From the NCBI GenBank assembly GCA_030447945.1, contig JAUJNV010000005.1, positions 1 through 29,361 of the forward strand: a stretch of DNA of 29,361 nucleotides. The letters are read 5' to 3'. This document shows positions 1 through 6,887 of the stretch, in pieces. Within the stretch, counting starts at the first letter, position 1. Each line of letters opens with the position of its first letter. The notes beneath the pieces are model-generated. The model did not search any database. It was not told the origin of the DNA and saw only the letters and a list, made by a program, of their open reading frames with translations. Both the position numbers and the translations under genes were made by a program. The DNA comes from Fimbriimonas sp. (lineage in GTDB: Bacteria > Armatimonadota > Fimbriimonadia > Fimbriimonadales > Fimbriimonadaceae).

Positions 1-1
1 C

Positions 2-58
2 CTCGGCCACAGCGCCGGCGACGACCTGCTCGTCGCCGTCGCCGCCCGGCTCCGCCCT
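2..58 (+). other. GGDEF-domain-like fragment at the window edge
   Basis: Read forward from base 2, this stretch encodes LGHSAGDDLLVAVAARLRP. This matches the helix just before the GGDEF signature of diguanylate cyclases, normally found as N-D-x-x-G-H-x-x-G-D-x-L-L. The match stops at about base 55-58, where the expected continuation towards the GGDEF loop is missing. On the other strand the same bases give only an Arg/Gly-rich tail for the phage protein that ends here. The simplest reading is that foreign or host DNA is joined to the phage at about base 58. With only 19 residues visible, the family call rests on the motif alone. Confidence 0.5.
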
Positions 59-1007
59 CGTACTCGGGCAGCTTCATCTCCCGGGTGAGGCCGAAGGCGA
101 GCTTCATCAGATCGGTGGCGTTGGGAGCGGCCGAATCGGGGACGATCACCGCGTCCTGCACGTCGTCGGCAGGCTTGGCGTCGAGCTCGCCGCTCGCGAA
201 GGCCATCAGATCCTCCTGGGTCGCGATTCCCTGCTCTTCCGCGCCGAGGGCCACGGTGACCCAGTCGCTGTCGTTCGCCTTGCACTTCGTCTTGAAGTTG
301 TCGAACCCTTCGGGGTTGAGTCCGAGGCTCCGGATGTACTTCGCGGCGCGCGCCATGCGGGCCTTCTGGCGCTCCGCCTCTTCGTCGACGACCGTCTGCG
401 TGCTGTCGCGCTCGTCGTCCTCGACGTCTTGCGTGAAGCGATCGGAGAGGCCGTAGGCGTTGAGCGCGGCGGCGACCATGGCGCGCTTCTCGGCCATCTT
501 GAGGATCGTGTTCTCGCAGTCCCGGGGGCGATCGCAGTACTTGCTCTCCAGCGAGGAGCAGACCCCAACGCCGGTCGCGACGACCTCGCCGGTGTGGCGC
601 AGGACCAGGCGGCACTTCACCACGTAGCGGTACAGGCCGAGCCCAACCCCGCTCTCCTCCTCATGGCGGAACGTGCGGTCGCCCTTGTGCGCGTTGTTCC
701 AGACCTTCTTGCGCTTGGACCACGGGACCTCGGCGAAGTGGGCGACCTCCTGCTCCAGGACCTCGTAGTCCGGGTAGCACCCGAAGGCGGAGTTCAGGCG
801 CTCCGCGCCGGCCTTGAGGAGGGAGGGCTTTCCGCCGGTGCCGGGGATGACGCCGTAGTCGGTGCCCTCCTTGAGGGCCTTCGTGATGAGCTTGGTCGTC
901 TCGTCCTGCGCGAGGATGATCTGGTCGACGCTGACGACGGGCCGGAGCAGAGCGGGAGCCGAAGGGGCGTTGACGATCTGCGGAGTGAGGTCTTGGTTGT
1001 CTTGCAT
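59..1007 (-). CDS. Phage recombination protein, probable single-strand-annealing type (3' end cut)
   Basis: About 316 residues are visible from ATG at 1007, with an AGGA ribosome site about 9 bases upstream, and the gene runs leftward into the junction near base 58. Conserved parts are EGTDYGVIPGT followed by KPSLLKAGAERL (about residues 47-72) and ENTILKMAEKRAMVAAAL followed by FTQDVED (about residues 175-205). I know this motif set from phage proteins next to exonuclease and annealing genes, some likened to Rad52-type annealing proteins. The function is inferred, not proven. Its place as the last visible gene of the PL operon matches lambda bet and exo. The C-terminus beyond about residue 316 is replaced by unrelated sequence. 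Confidence 0.6.
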
Positions 1008-1019
1008 AGCGGAAGATCC

Positions 1020-1343
1020 TTAGGAGGCCAGTCGGCCGACGGAGACGCCGATCCCGAAGGTGACGGCGAGGAGGGTGGCGCCGAGCGCGACGATGAGCCA
1101 GAGCCGTATCTCGGCGCGGTCGTCGCCCGCGGGCTCGGGCGGGGTGGGGACGTGGCCGGTGGCCAGGCCCGCGAGCTGCAGGACCAGCGCGGCGCGGCCT
1201 TCGGGGGACATGGCGCGGGTGCGCTGCACGAGCCGGACGATCTCGAGCGCGTCCTCCGCGCCGTCCTCGTAGACCGGATGGGCGAGGGCGTGGGCCAGCT
1301 CGCGGGAGAGGGGCGAGGGCTGAGAGGAGACGCGGGTGGCCAT
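1020..1343 (-). CDS. Small membrane-anchored protein of unknown function
   Basis: This encodes 107 residues from ATG at 1343, which overlaps the TGA of the upstream gene in a TGATG, so translation is probably coupled. A GTG just upstream at 1346 is also possible. The N-terminal two thirds are soluble and partly helical, followed by a Pro/Glu linker and one hydrophobic segment near residues 82-103 close to the C-terminus. That suggests a tail-anchored protein facing the cytoplasm. I do not recognise a family. It sits between the recombination protein and a conserved early phage gene. Confidence 0.65.
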   Translation of the reverse strand: MATRVSSQPSPLSRELAHALAHPVYEDGAEDALEIVRLVQRTRAMSPEGRAALVLQLAGLATGHVPTPPEPAGDDRAEIRLWLIVALGATLLAVTFGIGVSVGRLAS

Positions 1344-1951
1344 CACGCTTCGCCTCCGCTAGTGGCAAGGCTCTCGCGCAAGGCCTTCACCCAGGCATTG
1401 CGGCTGGCGACGCGCTCAATCTCTTCCTCCAGTGCCGTCTCGCAGTAGAACAGACTCCGGCGAAGGTCCTTTTCTCTGTTGTCGAGGAAGGTGAAGGAAG
1501 GGGTGTCGTCTATCTGCTTGAGCTTTTCCCGCCAGTAGTCCAGGTTGTGCACGGACGTGTCTAGCTGCTCCAACATGAACCGCTTGAGGCCTTGGTGATC
1601 CGGCGTCGGCGGGTTCCAGAGGAGGACTTGGGAGCGCATCTCCTCAAGCCGCGCGTTCTGCTCCTGGTCCGTCCTGATCGTCTCTCGCAAGGATGCGAGC
1701 TTCTCGGACTTCAGCCGGGCCGCGAGGGCCAGACGCTGGTCGGCGGTGAGGCTCAGATATTCCTCCAGCTCTTCCCGCGCCTCCTCCAGCGACTCGCGGT
1801 AGTAGGAGTCAGGCTTGAACTCGGGAATCTCCGCGTTCATCGGCTCATCCCGCATAGCGATGAGGGCTCCGAAGTTGCGGGAGCAGAGCATGACGAACTC
1901 GGAGAAAGTCTGCCCCTTCTCCATCAAGTCGGCGGTGTATCCAGTGGGCAC
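1343..1951 (-). CDS. Conserved phage early protein of unknown function (MPTGYTADL family)
   Basis: This encodes 202 residues from GTG at 1951, directly after the TAG of the upstream gene. The opening MPTGYTADLMEKGQTFSEFV, then CSRNFGAL and MRDEPMNAEIPEFKP, is a recurrent beginning of hypothetical proteins in many phages and prophages. That recurrence supports the GTG start. The rest (about residues 45-195) is charged and helical with coiled-coil character and no catalytic motif that I can see. No function has been assigned as far as I know. It belongs to the leftward PL operon together with the recombination protein. Confidence 0.8.
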   Translation of the reverse strand: MPTGYTADLMEKGQTFSEFVMLCSRNFGALIAMRDEPMNAEIPEFKPDSYYRESLEEAREELEEYLSLTADQRLALAARLKSEKLASLRETIRTDQEQNARLEEMRSQVLLWNPPTPDHQGLKRFMLEQLDTSVHNLDYWREKLKQIDDTPSFTFLDNREKDLRRSLFYCETALEEEIERVASRNAWVKALRESLATSGGEA

Positions 1952-2434
1952 CTAAGCCGCCTCCTCTTCCTGGTGGAACCTGTCCAGGACCTCGGTCAGG
2001 GCCTCGACGTGGACCGGGCGGTCGATGTTGTCCATCGGGCAGCGGTGGTCGTAGCCCGTGAGGGTGTAGTCGCTCAGGACGCGGTCCTGGCGGTGGAGGT
2101 CGGAGTAGAGGGGATGGCCCAGCCAGTCGGCGAGCCGGGACGCCTGGTTCACGAGCCGCCCGCACTGGCGGAGCGAGCCGGAGCGCGCGAGCCCCAGGGC
2201 CTCGGAGATGAGGTTGCGGAGGTCGTCGGCGGTCATGTGGCCGAACTCGCGGTCGGCGGCTTGGCAGAGCGCGATGTGCGCGGCCTCGGCGTTGCGGTAC
2301 TGGGCCTCCCGGATGTCGCGGTCGATCTGGTCGAAGTCGGGGCCGGGGGCCGGGACGATGGCGTCGGGGCAGATCTGCTGCGCCAGTTGGAGAGCGGCGA
2401 TGTGCGCCTCGCGCGGGGTGTTGATGACCTGCAT
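1952..2434 (-). CDS. Hypothetical early protein
   Basis: This encodes 160 residues from ATG at 2434, ending with TAG immediately before the next gene's GTG, so the two are translated back to back. The protein is mostly helical and rich in Asp, Arg and Ala. It contains a patch with two histidines and a cysteine (YDHRCPMDNIDRPVH, about residues 128-142) that could bind a metal, although this is speculation. I recognise no family. Its position within the tightly packed leftward operon and its unbroken frame support a real gene. Confidence 0.7.
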   Translation of the reverse strand: MQVINTPREAHIAALQLAQQICPDAIVPAPGPDFDQIDRDIREAQYRNAEAAHIALCQAADREFGHMTADDLRNLISEALGLARSGSLRQCGRLVNQASRLADWLGHPLYSDLHRQDRVLSDYTLTGYDHRCPMDNIDRPVHVEALTEVLDRFHQEEEAA

Positions 2435-2641
2435 CTACGCGGCCCTCCCGGCCTGCTCCAGGTCGAAGTCCCTGACGGCTCGCCATGCGACGCCGTGCCC
2501 GTGAGCGACGGCGGAGATCGCGGCCTCCAACGGTCCCTCGTAGACCCGGCGGGGGTCGTAGTCGGGGATCATCGAAGTGAGCGCGGTGAAGGCGGCGAGC
2601 CACGCCTTGCGGTCGGCTTCCAGCTTCTCGCGGGTGATCAT
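2435..2641 (-). CDS. Small hypothetical early protein
   Basis: This encodes 68 residues from ATG at 2641, beginning MITREKLEADRKAWLAAFTAL. The ATG overlaps the TGA of the gene before it (ATGA), which decides this start over longer upstream alternatives in the same frame, whose translation looks like non-coding shadow. The N-terminal third is an amphipathic helix. I see no known motif. It is followed without a gap by the next gene of the leftward operon. Confidence 0.65.
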   Translation of the reverse strand: MITREKLEADRKAWLAAFTALTSMIPDYDPRRVYEGPLEAAISAVAHGHGVAWRAVRDFDLEQAGRAA

Positions 2642-2853
2642 CGCGCCACACCCCACGGCAGGTAAGGCATCGTCGCCCGCTGGATCTGGAACGCGATCCA
2701 AAGCAAGCCCCGGTCGAGCCACGAGGGCCGAGGGGCCATTCCCTCCCACTCGGCCAGCCACTTAGCCTCGGCGGCGGTCAGGAGCGCGAAGCGCGCGACG
2801 AACGGGGCCGGGACCCTGATGGTCCGGGCTTTACGAGGGTTGGTGCTGTGCAT
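2638..2853 (-). CDS. First gene of the leftward PL operon, small basic protein
   Basis: This encodes 71 residues from ATG at 2853, with a GGAGA ribosome site about 8 bases upstream and the PL -10 box about 40 bases upstream. The opening MHSTNPRKARTIRVPAPFVARF is basic. The middle, TAAEAKWLAEWEGM, is helical, and the C-terminal part has a tryptophan-rich, moderately hydrophobic helix. The open frame continues upstream through the promoter into the repressor tail, but that part is not this gene. By position it corresponds to the first gene of a lambda PL operon, where N lies. The sequence alone does not show antiterminator function. Confidence 0.65.
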   Translation of the reverse strand: MHSTNPRKARTIRVPAPFVARFALLTAAEAKWLAEWEGMAPRPSWLDRGLLWIAFQIQRATMPYLPWGVAR

Positions 2854-2892
2854 TGAATGTCTCCATTGCCCAGTGTCGGTGGGCTTAGGGAC

Positions 2893-2921
2893 ATTATGCA
2901 GGACTCCTGTAGTCTTGTCAA
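2893..2921 (-). promoter_or_regulatory. Leftward early promoter PL
   Basis: On the minus strand there is TTGACA (2921-2916), a 17-bp spacer and CATAAT (2898-2893), close to the sigma-70 consensus. Transcription should start near 2886, giving a leader of about 32 nt before the ATG at 2853. The -35 box lies in the centre of a perfect 15-bp palindrome and overlaps the stop codon of the reconstructed repressor. Confidence 0.85.
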
Positions 2922-2925
2922 GACT
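2911..2925. promoter_or_regulatory. Probable repressor operator OL
   Basis: AGTCTTGTCAAGACT is a perfect 15-bp palindrome centred at 2918 over the PL -35 box. The related imperfect palindrome over the PR -35 box, and the repressor gene lying between them, make it the best candidate for repressor binding. A second small palindrome (CAGGA-G-TCCTG on the minus strand, 2898-2908) lies in the PL spacer. Confidence 0.65.
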
Positions 2926-3637
2926 TAGTGCAGAAAATAATCTGGGTGTCCAAGCCGCCCGGATCGTACTTGATGTCCACGCCTGGCCTTCGGTGCGGAT
3001 GTAGCCGACGAGGTACCCCTCGATCACCCACAGAGAGGCACGAGCTTCTTTATATGAGGGTTCGTTGGCTGTAGTACGTACTCCGTGCCGGAGTGCCGGA
3101 GGCCTTAATGGTCATCAGCCCCTCTTCGTTGCGGGCAGGCTTCACCGCACGCCCCAGCTTGGGTCGGGGGTGCCGCTGGAATATCGCCTCGTCCCCAGGG
3201 CACAGGAACGGGTACATGCTGTCGTCTTCTATTTCGATCTTGAAGCGGCCCGGTCCCGCCATGAATGCGGGTACGAGGGCAGTGTCGCCTCTATCGTTCG
3301 GTTCGCTCCACCGGCCGGCCGAAATGCGCCCCAGATTCGGTATGTGGGTGTCGGACACGGGACGCACGTTCACCGGATCGGAGAGCGCCCGCATGGGTTC
3401 GTCGCCGAGCAGCTCGCCCACCGTGGCCTTCACCCACCGGGCGACGTCGGCCAGCTCGGACTGCTTAGGGTCGTTGTCGCCCCTGAGCCAGTTGCCGATA
3501 CGGGCAAAGCTCAAACGATCCTCGGAGGCACGGCGAAGGTCAGCGGGCTTCATCTTCGCCCGCTCCATAGCCTTTCCGACTCTTCTACCGATGTCGCCCG
3601 ATGCCATGCAGAGCATCATGGTTCCGACATTCTGCAC
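2918..3637 (-). CDS. LexA/CI-like phage repressor, S24 autocleavage domain (frame broken at three places)
   Basis: In the first frame, residues 15-78 form a helix-turn-helix domain. After it come the cleavage pair Ala107-Gly108 in GRISAGRW, catalytic Ser140 in DDSMYP and Lys178 in LMTIK, with LexA-like spacing. The uninterrupted frame then ends at 3050. The expected family C-terminus is present in other frames: TEYVLQPTNPHIKKL, then LWVIEGYLVGYIRTEG, then GVDIKYDPGGLD to TGA at 2920-2918. Each switch (about 3102, 3035 and 2982) fits one missing base, and the restored length is 241 codons. The start is GTG 3637, or ATG at 3619, 3616 or 3607. It should repress PL and PR and be cleaved on SOS induction through RecA. 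Confidence 0.85.
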
Positions 3638-3639
3638 TT

Positions 3640-3654
3640 AGCCTTGACAAGAGT
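3640..3654. promoter_or_regulatory. Probable repressor operator OR
   Basis: AGCCTTGACAAGAGT matches the perfect OL palindrome with a shared CTTGACAAG core and two mismatches in symmetry. It covers the PR -35 box just upstream of the repressor start codons, so binding here could block PR and also affect repressor expression. A further inverted pair, CTGCACT and AGTGCAG, lies at about 3632-3638 and 3652-3658. Confidence 0.6.
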
Positions 3655-3672
3655 GCAGGAATGCTGTACCAT
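3644..3672 (+). promoter_or_regulatory. Rightward early promoter PR
   Basis: TTGACA (3644-3649), a 17-bp spacer and TACCAT (3667-3672) make a good sigma-70 promoter. The predicted start of transcription is at about 3679-3680, which is the ATG of the first gene, so that mRNA should be leaderless. Over 3630-3672 the site matches the PL region at 34 of 43 bases. Confidence 0.8.
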
Positions 3673-3679
3673 TAGGCCT

Positions 3680-3994
3680 ATGACGGCCCAAGATCTGCCT
3701 GTTAAGACGGGGCCTAAATGGGGCTCGCGAGTCTTCACCGACGAGGGCGAGAACGCCATTTACCGTTTTGTCCGGGAGCTTGGAAATCCCCCGGAATTGG
3801 CAGCGGTCCACTGCCGCGTGAGCAAGACGACGATTGACAACGTTTGCGCTCGCGTCGCGGCCCGCAGAAAAGAAGAAGGGGCGTCCCCCGACACGGGAAC
3901 CGCCCCAAGCAACCCCGGAGCGGAGGCTCCAAAGGCAGCACCAAGAACGAAGCCTACCTCCTCCGCACCCATGACCGCTTCCCTGGAGGCATAG
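3680..3994 (+). CDS. Small HTH protein, first gene of the rightward early operon (Cro position)
   Basis: This encodes 104 residues from ATG at 3680. A longer open frame exists upstream, but it is antisense to the repressor and is rejected. A probable helix-turn-helix lies at about residues 36-60 (ELAAVHCRVSKTTIDNVCARV), followed by a basic patch and a Pro/Ala/Thr-rich tail that is likely disordered. It occupies the place of cro in lambdoid phages, as the first gene from PR. A Cro-like or CII-like role is inferred from context only. No ribosome site precedes the ATG, in line with translation of a leaderless message. Confidence 0.75.
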   Translation: MTAQDLPVKTGPKWGSRVFTDEGENAIYRFVRELGNPPELAAVHCRVSKTTIDNVCARVAARRKEEGASPDTGTAPSNPGAEAPKAAPRTKPTSSAPMTASLEA

Positions 3995-3995
3995 A

Positions 3996-4175
3996 TTGAA
4001 CGAGAAAGAAAACGAGGGCGGGCCGACGCCTGCCCGCCCCCCTCGCAAGAACAAGACGAAGCGCCACCGCGCGCCTCGCGCCGAGAGGCTCGCTAAGGTC
4101 CGAGTGGACTACGACCTCATGGGCGGTCGCTGGGGCCGCAAGGTCCGGCAGGCCCTCAAGCGGAGGATCGCATGA
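3996..4175 (+). CDS. Small basic protein with TTG start
   Basis: This encodes 59 residues from TTG at 3996, preceded by GGAGG at 3985-3989 with a 6-base spacing. It ends in TGA, which overlaps the ATG of the next gene (ATGA). The ribosome site and the overlap at both ends make it credible despite the rare start codon. The protein is very basic (about one third Arg plus Lys), with a PRKNKTKRHR run near residues 16-25 and a C-terminal RKVRQALKRR helix, suggesting contact with nucleic acid. I do not recognise a family. Confidence 0.6.
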   Translation: MNEKENEGGPTPARPPRKNKTKRHRAPRAERLAKVRVDYDLMGGRWGRKVRQALKRRIA

Positions 4176-4585
4176 GGATCGTTGACATCATCGAAACCTC
4201 AAAGGCTAACGGCTTCGACCTGGATCTTGACGGCACCCGCGAAGAGCAGTACAAGGCGATGGTCCACATGATGGTCCTCAGCGCCAGCCTCAACTGGTGC
4301 GAAGCCACTGCCCACTTATCCGGCCTGCACGGAGAGAACCTGGACGACCCCAAGGCGGGCGTAATGCTCGTGACGACCAGTTTGGTCTTCGTGATGAAGG
4401 CCATGGGCTACGTGACCGACGACAACGCCGAGGACACGGTAACGCTGACTCTGGATGAGATTGACGCTTTCGTCCAGATGATCTTCGACGACCCCGACGC
4501 CCTGATGCTGCCGAAGTGGCTGCCTTGGACGCGGGATCAACTCTTTGCTGCATCGAAAGAACTGACCGGCGAGGTGGCCGCATGA
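4172..4585 (+). CDS. Hypothetical acidic early protein
   Basis: This encodes 137 residues from ATG at 4172, with a GGAGG ribosome site 6-7 bases upstream and ATGA overlaps with both neighbours. The protein is acidic and apparently helical, with a central weakly hydrophobic stretch (about residues 60-80, AGVMLVTTSLVFVMKAMGY) that could be a buried helix rather than a membrane segment. I recognise no motif. It belongs to the first block of the PR operon, where lambdoid phages keep small regulatory or accessory genes. Confidence 0.7.
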   Translation: MRIVDIIETSKANGFDLDLDGTREEQYKAMVHMMVLSASLNWCEATAHLSGLHGENLDDPKAGVMLVTTSLVFVMKAMGYVTDDNAEDTVTLTLDEIDAFVQMIFDDPDALMLPKWLPWTRDQLFAASKELTGEVAA

Positions 4586-5028
4586 ACGAACCCATCCCGG
4601 GCGGGCCGAAGCCCGTCCTCTACTGTCTCGCCTTCTTTCTCACCGCCGGAGTGGCGGGCGCGGTCGAGCGCAAGACGCCGCGCCTGGAGACCTGCCGCGC
4701 GGGCCACTCCTACGCGCCCTCGCTGCGTAGCCTGACCGAGGACCAGATGCTCTGGCTCGCCGACCGTTGGACGCGCTCCGAGGCGGGCAAGCAGGCTCTG
4801 GAGCGCCTGGCCTTCAAGGAGTCGACGTACCGCGTGCGCATCGTCTCCTCGGCGGGCGCGCGCGGGCTGTACCAGCTCATGCCCTACAACTTCCGGAAGT
4901 TCGCGGGGAGGAAGGCGGAGCGGAACTGCTACCACTGCCAGACCCTCGCGGCCCTCGCGTACGGGAAGGACCGGCACGGCAGCGTCGTCCAGGGCTGGGA
5001 GCAGTGGACGCCGGGGAGGGGCTGGTGA
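4582..5028 (+). CDS. Small signal-anchored lytic transglycosylase (SLT fold)
   Basis: This encodes 148 residues from ATG at 4582, overlapping the previous stop (ATGA). A hydrophobic segment at residues 11-27 acts as a signal peptide or anchor. Residues 75-105 carry the SLT signature: catalytic Glu80 in FKES, then SSAGARGLYQLMP (residues 89-101), where GA.GL.Q.MP is diagnostic. The enzyme should cleave the glycan strand of peptidoglycan in the periplasm, leaving 1,6-anhydromuramic ends. It is short for the family, and the part after residue 110 is compact. Its place among early genes, 11 kb before the lysis cassette, is unusual. The next gene overlaps its stop. Confidence 0.8.
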   Translation: MNEPIPGGPKPVLYCLAFFLTAGVAGAVERKTPRLETCRAGHSYAPSLRSLTEDQMLWLADRWTRSEAGKQALERLAFKESTYRVRIVSSAGARGLYQLMPYNFRKFAGRKAERNCYHCQTLAALAYGKDRHGSVVQGWEQWTPGRGW

Positions 5029-5387
5029 GCGAGAACCCGAGCCTCACGGATGCCCTGCGCAAGGACGGGGTTTTTCTCATGGAGCCCGCCGACCGGGGCC
5101 ACGTCGGTCGCCAGGACCCGCGCGAGGCAGCCGACTGCACCCCTGACCTGTGGTTCGTGGACGTGCTCATGCGCGAGCTGGCCCAGATGCACGGGCAGGA
5201 GATGAGCCTGAAGGTGCTCAACCACCGCCTGCAGCGCGCCGCCTACGACATGGAGGCCGTGGTGCTGCCCACGACCGGCACCCCCGACCCCGACCGGGTC
5301 CTGACCGCCGCGGCCCGCGTGGCCGCCTACGCGCTGCTGACCGCACGCGCATCCCGCCGGATGGCGGAGGGAGAAACGAATGCCTGA
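5025..5387 (+). CDS. Hypothetical early protein
   Basis: This encodes 120 residues from GTG at 5025, overlapping the previous TGA by three bases and preceded by a GGGGAGGG ribosome site. It is Arg/Ala-rich and helical. The C-terminal half (about residues 90-118) looks like a long amphipathic helix. There are no motifs that I can assign. Upstream in-frame extension runs into the transglycosylase coding region and is rejected. Tight coupling on both sides supports expression. Confidence 0.65.
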   Translation: MSENPSLTDALRKDGVFLMEPADRGHVGRQDPREAADCTPDLWFVDVLMRELAQMHGQEMSLKVLNHRLQRAAYDMEAVVLPTTGTPDPDRVLTAAARVAAYALLTARASRRMAEGETNA

Positions 5388-5724
5388 ACCCGAAGTCGAT
5401 CAAGCCGAGCAGATAGCGCCCGACGGCTACTGGGCCATCGTCGAGCTAATGGGCCACGTGCGCGTGGCCGGGCTTCTCACGGAGGCCGAGCAGTTCGGCG
5501 CGAAGATGGGACGCCTGGAAGTTCCGAGGCCCGACGGCGGCTTCACGACCCAGTTCTTCGGCGGTTCCTCCGTGTACCGCATCACCCCCACGACCGAGGA
5601 GGTCGCGCGGCACATCGCGCTCGCCTCCCAACCCCGGCCCGTGAACGCCTGGGAGCTGCCTCAGCGCGCTTCCTCCACGGAGACCTACGACGCGGATGGA
5701 TATCCGGAAGGAGACGATCTTTAA
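5380..5724 (+). CDS. Conserved phage protein of unknown function (WAIVELMGHVRVAG family)
   Basis: This encodes 114 residues from ATG at 5380, with ribosome site GGAGGGAG upstream and a short overlap with the previous gene. The core has GYWAIVELMGHVRVAGLLTE (about residues 16-35), then a central GAKMGRLEVP and FTTQFFGGSSVYRITPTTEEVARHIA (about residues 55-80). This pattern recurs in many phage hypothetical proteins and looks like a small beta-rich domain. I know of no established role. The C-terminal 30 residues are acidic and probably disordered. Confidence 0.75.
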   Translation: MPEPEVDQAEQIAPDGYWAIVELMGHVRVAGLLTEAEQFGAKMGRLEVPRPDGGFTTQFFGGSSVYRITPTTEEVARHIALASQPRPVNAWELPQRASSTETYDADGYPEGDDL

Positions 5725-6887
5725 TGGCTTCGATCAAGATTCACGAAGGACTCAAGGACCACGTCCCGCCCCGTTCCGTCATCCAGGGCGGGCGGCTGCT
5801 CGCCGTCGCGCTGCTGTCGATCTTCGTCGAGCGGCTGCTGAAGGGCGACCACGAGCACATCTCGCTCGCCGAACTGGCGACCTCGACGGCCTCCACCGTG
5901 AACGAGGTGGAGAACGCGCTCGACGAGCTGTTCCTCGCGGGTGCGATCATGGGCGCGTACCCTCATGCCGAAGCCGCCACCGTCTCGCCTCGGAAGCTGT
6001 GCGTGACGATCAACCGCGAGCAGGGGCGGCTGCCGGAGTATCAAGCCCCCAAGAAGAAGGACCGCTTCCAGACGGGCGAGGACGAGGTCGTCCTCGCCAA
6101 GGCTCCAGGCCAGCCGGTGATCTTGGGCAAGGCGGAGGAGACCGAGGGCGGAGCCCACCTCGATATCTTCATCAATCGCAACCCCGCGAATCCCGAAGAC
6201 AGCGCGAACCTCGAGCACCCGATCCAAGGCAACGTGTTCGAGACCCTGGCCGAGGCGTGGGCGTTCTTCGACGAGTTCGTCGGCGGGCAGGAGGCTCTGT
6301 ACTCGGTCGTCGAGTGGGCTCTCGGGCTGCCCGACGCGGGGCCGAAGGAAGGGGACGAGGATTACGACGCCTTCGGCGACACGCAGGCCCTGCTCTCTCC
6401 GCCCTCCTTCCTGGCGTTCGTCGCCGAGCTGGAGGCGGAAGCGGACGAGGACGACAAGACGCCCTACGCCGTGGCCCGCGACAACGGCTGGCTGGAGCAC
6501 GAAGGCCGCACGTACCTGAGCGACGAGAGCGGCGCGGTGTGGCCTGGGCTGGAGGTTGCCGTGGAGATCACGCGCGACGAGATCCTGGAGGGCGCGGACG
6601 AGCCTGCGCCCGGCGCGGCTGCGCCCGTGGTGTTCAGCCTGACCCTTTCCACCGGGGAAGAGGTCGAGTGCTCGTACGTCGCGCGCTTCCGCCCCGGCGT
6701 TGATCGCTTCGCGTTCACGGGCGAGGCGGCCGAGGGGCAGCCGTGGGTGCAGGACGTGGAAGAGGAGCGCCTGGTCGCGAGCCGCCTTACGATCGAGCAG
6801 CTCGCGCTGGGCTACGCCGAGACCTTCCGCACGCAGCGGGACCTGGCTATGGCCGATGCCCTGGCCGAGCCGTCGGGAGTCGGGTAG
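5724..6887 (+). CDS. Unknown acidic protein with a possible winged-helix N-terminus
   Basis: This encodes 387 residues from ATG at 5724, overlapping the previous TAA by one base. Residues 20-80 read like a DNA-binding winged-helix: a helix, then SLAELATSTASTVNEVENAL and DELFLAGAI, in the style of MarR or replication-initiator folds. The rest is strongly acidic, with a run near residues 205-255 (EGDEDYD, EADEDD) and a beta-rich C-terminal third. I do not recognise the family. It directly precedes another unknown gene and a SNF2 helicase, so the three may act together. Confidence 0.7.
   Translation: MASIKIHEGLKDHVPPRSVIQGGRLLAVALLSIFVERLLKGDHEHISLAELATSTASTVNEVENALDELFLAGAIMGAYPHAEAATVSPRKLCVTINREQGRLPEYQAPKKKDRFQTGEDEVVLAKAPGQPVILGKAEETEGGAHLDIFINRNPANPEDSANLEHPIQGNVFETLAEAWAFFDEFVGGQEALYSVVEWALGLPDAGPKEGDEDYDAFGDTQALLSPPSFLAFVAELEAEADEDDKTPYAVARDNGWLEHEGRTYLSDESGAVWPGLEVAVEITRDEILEGADEPAPGAAAPVVFSLTLSTGEEVECSYVARFRPGVDRFAFTGEAAEGQPWVQDVEEERLVASRLTIEQLALGYAETFRTQRDLAMADALAEPSGVG

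Noticed and set aside
429..1448. A 339-residue plus-strand open frame
   Set aside because: It is antisense to the recombination gene and two others, whose minus-strand translations carry recognisable conserved motifs and stop-start overlaps.
2638..3027. A 129-residue minus-strand gene starting at 3027
   Set aside because: Its first part is the displaced C-terminus of the repressor and it runs through the PL promoter. The real gene starts at ATG 2853.
3065..3679. Upstream extension of the first PR gene to a 309-residue protein
   Set aside because: It runs antisense through the repressor and across PR. Coding character, promoter and leaderless start all favour ATG 3680.
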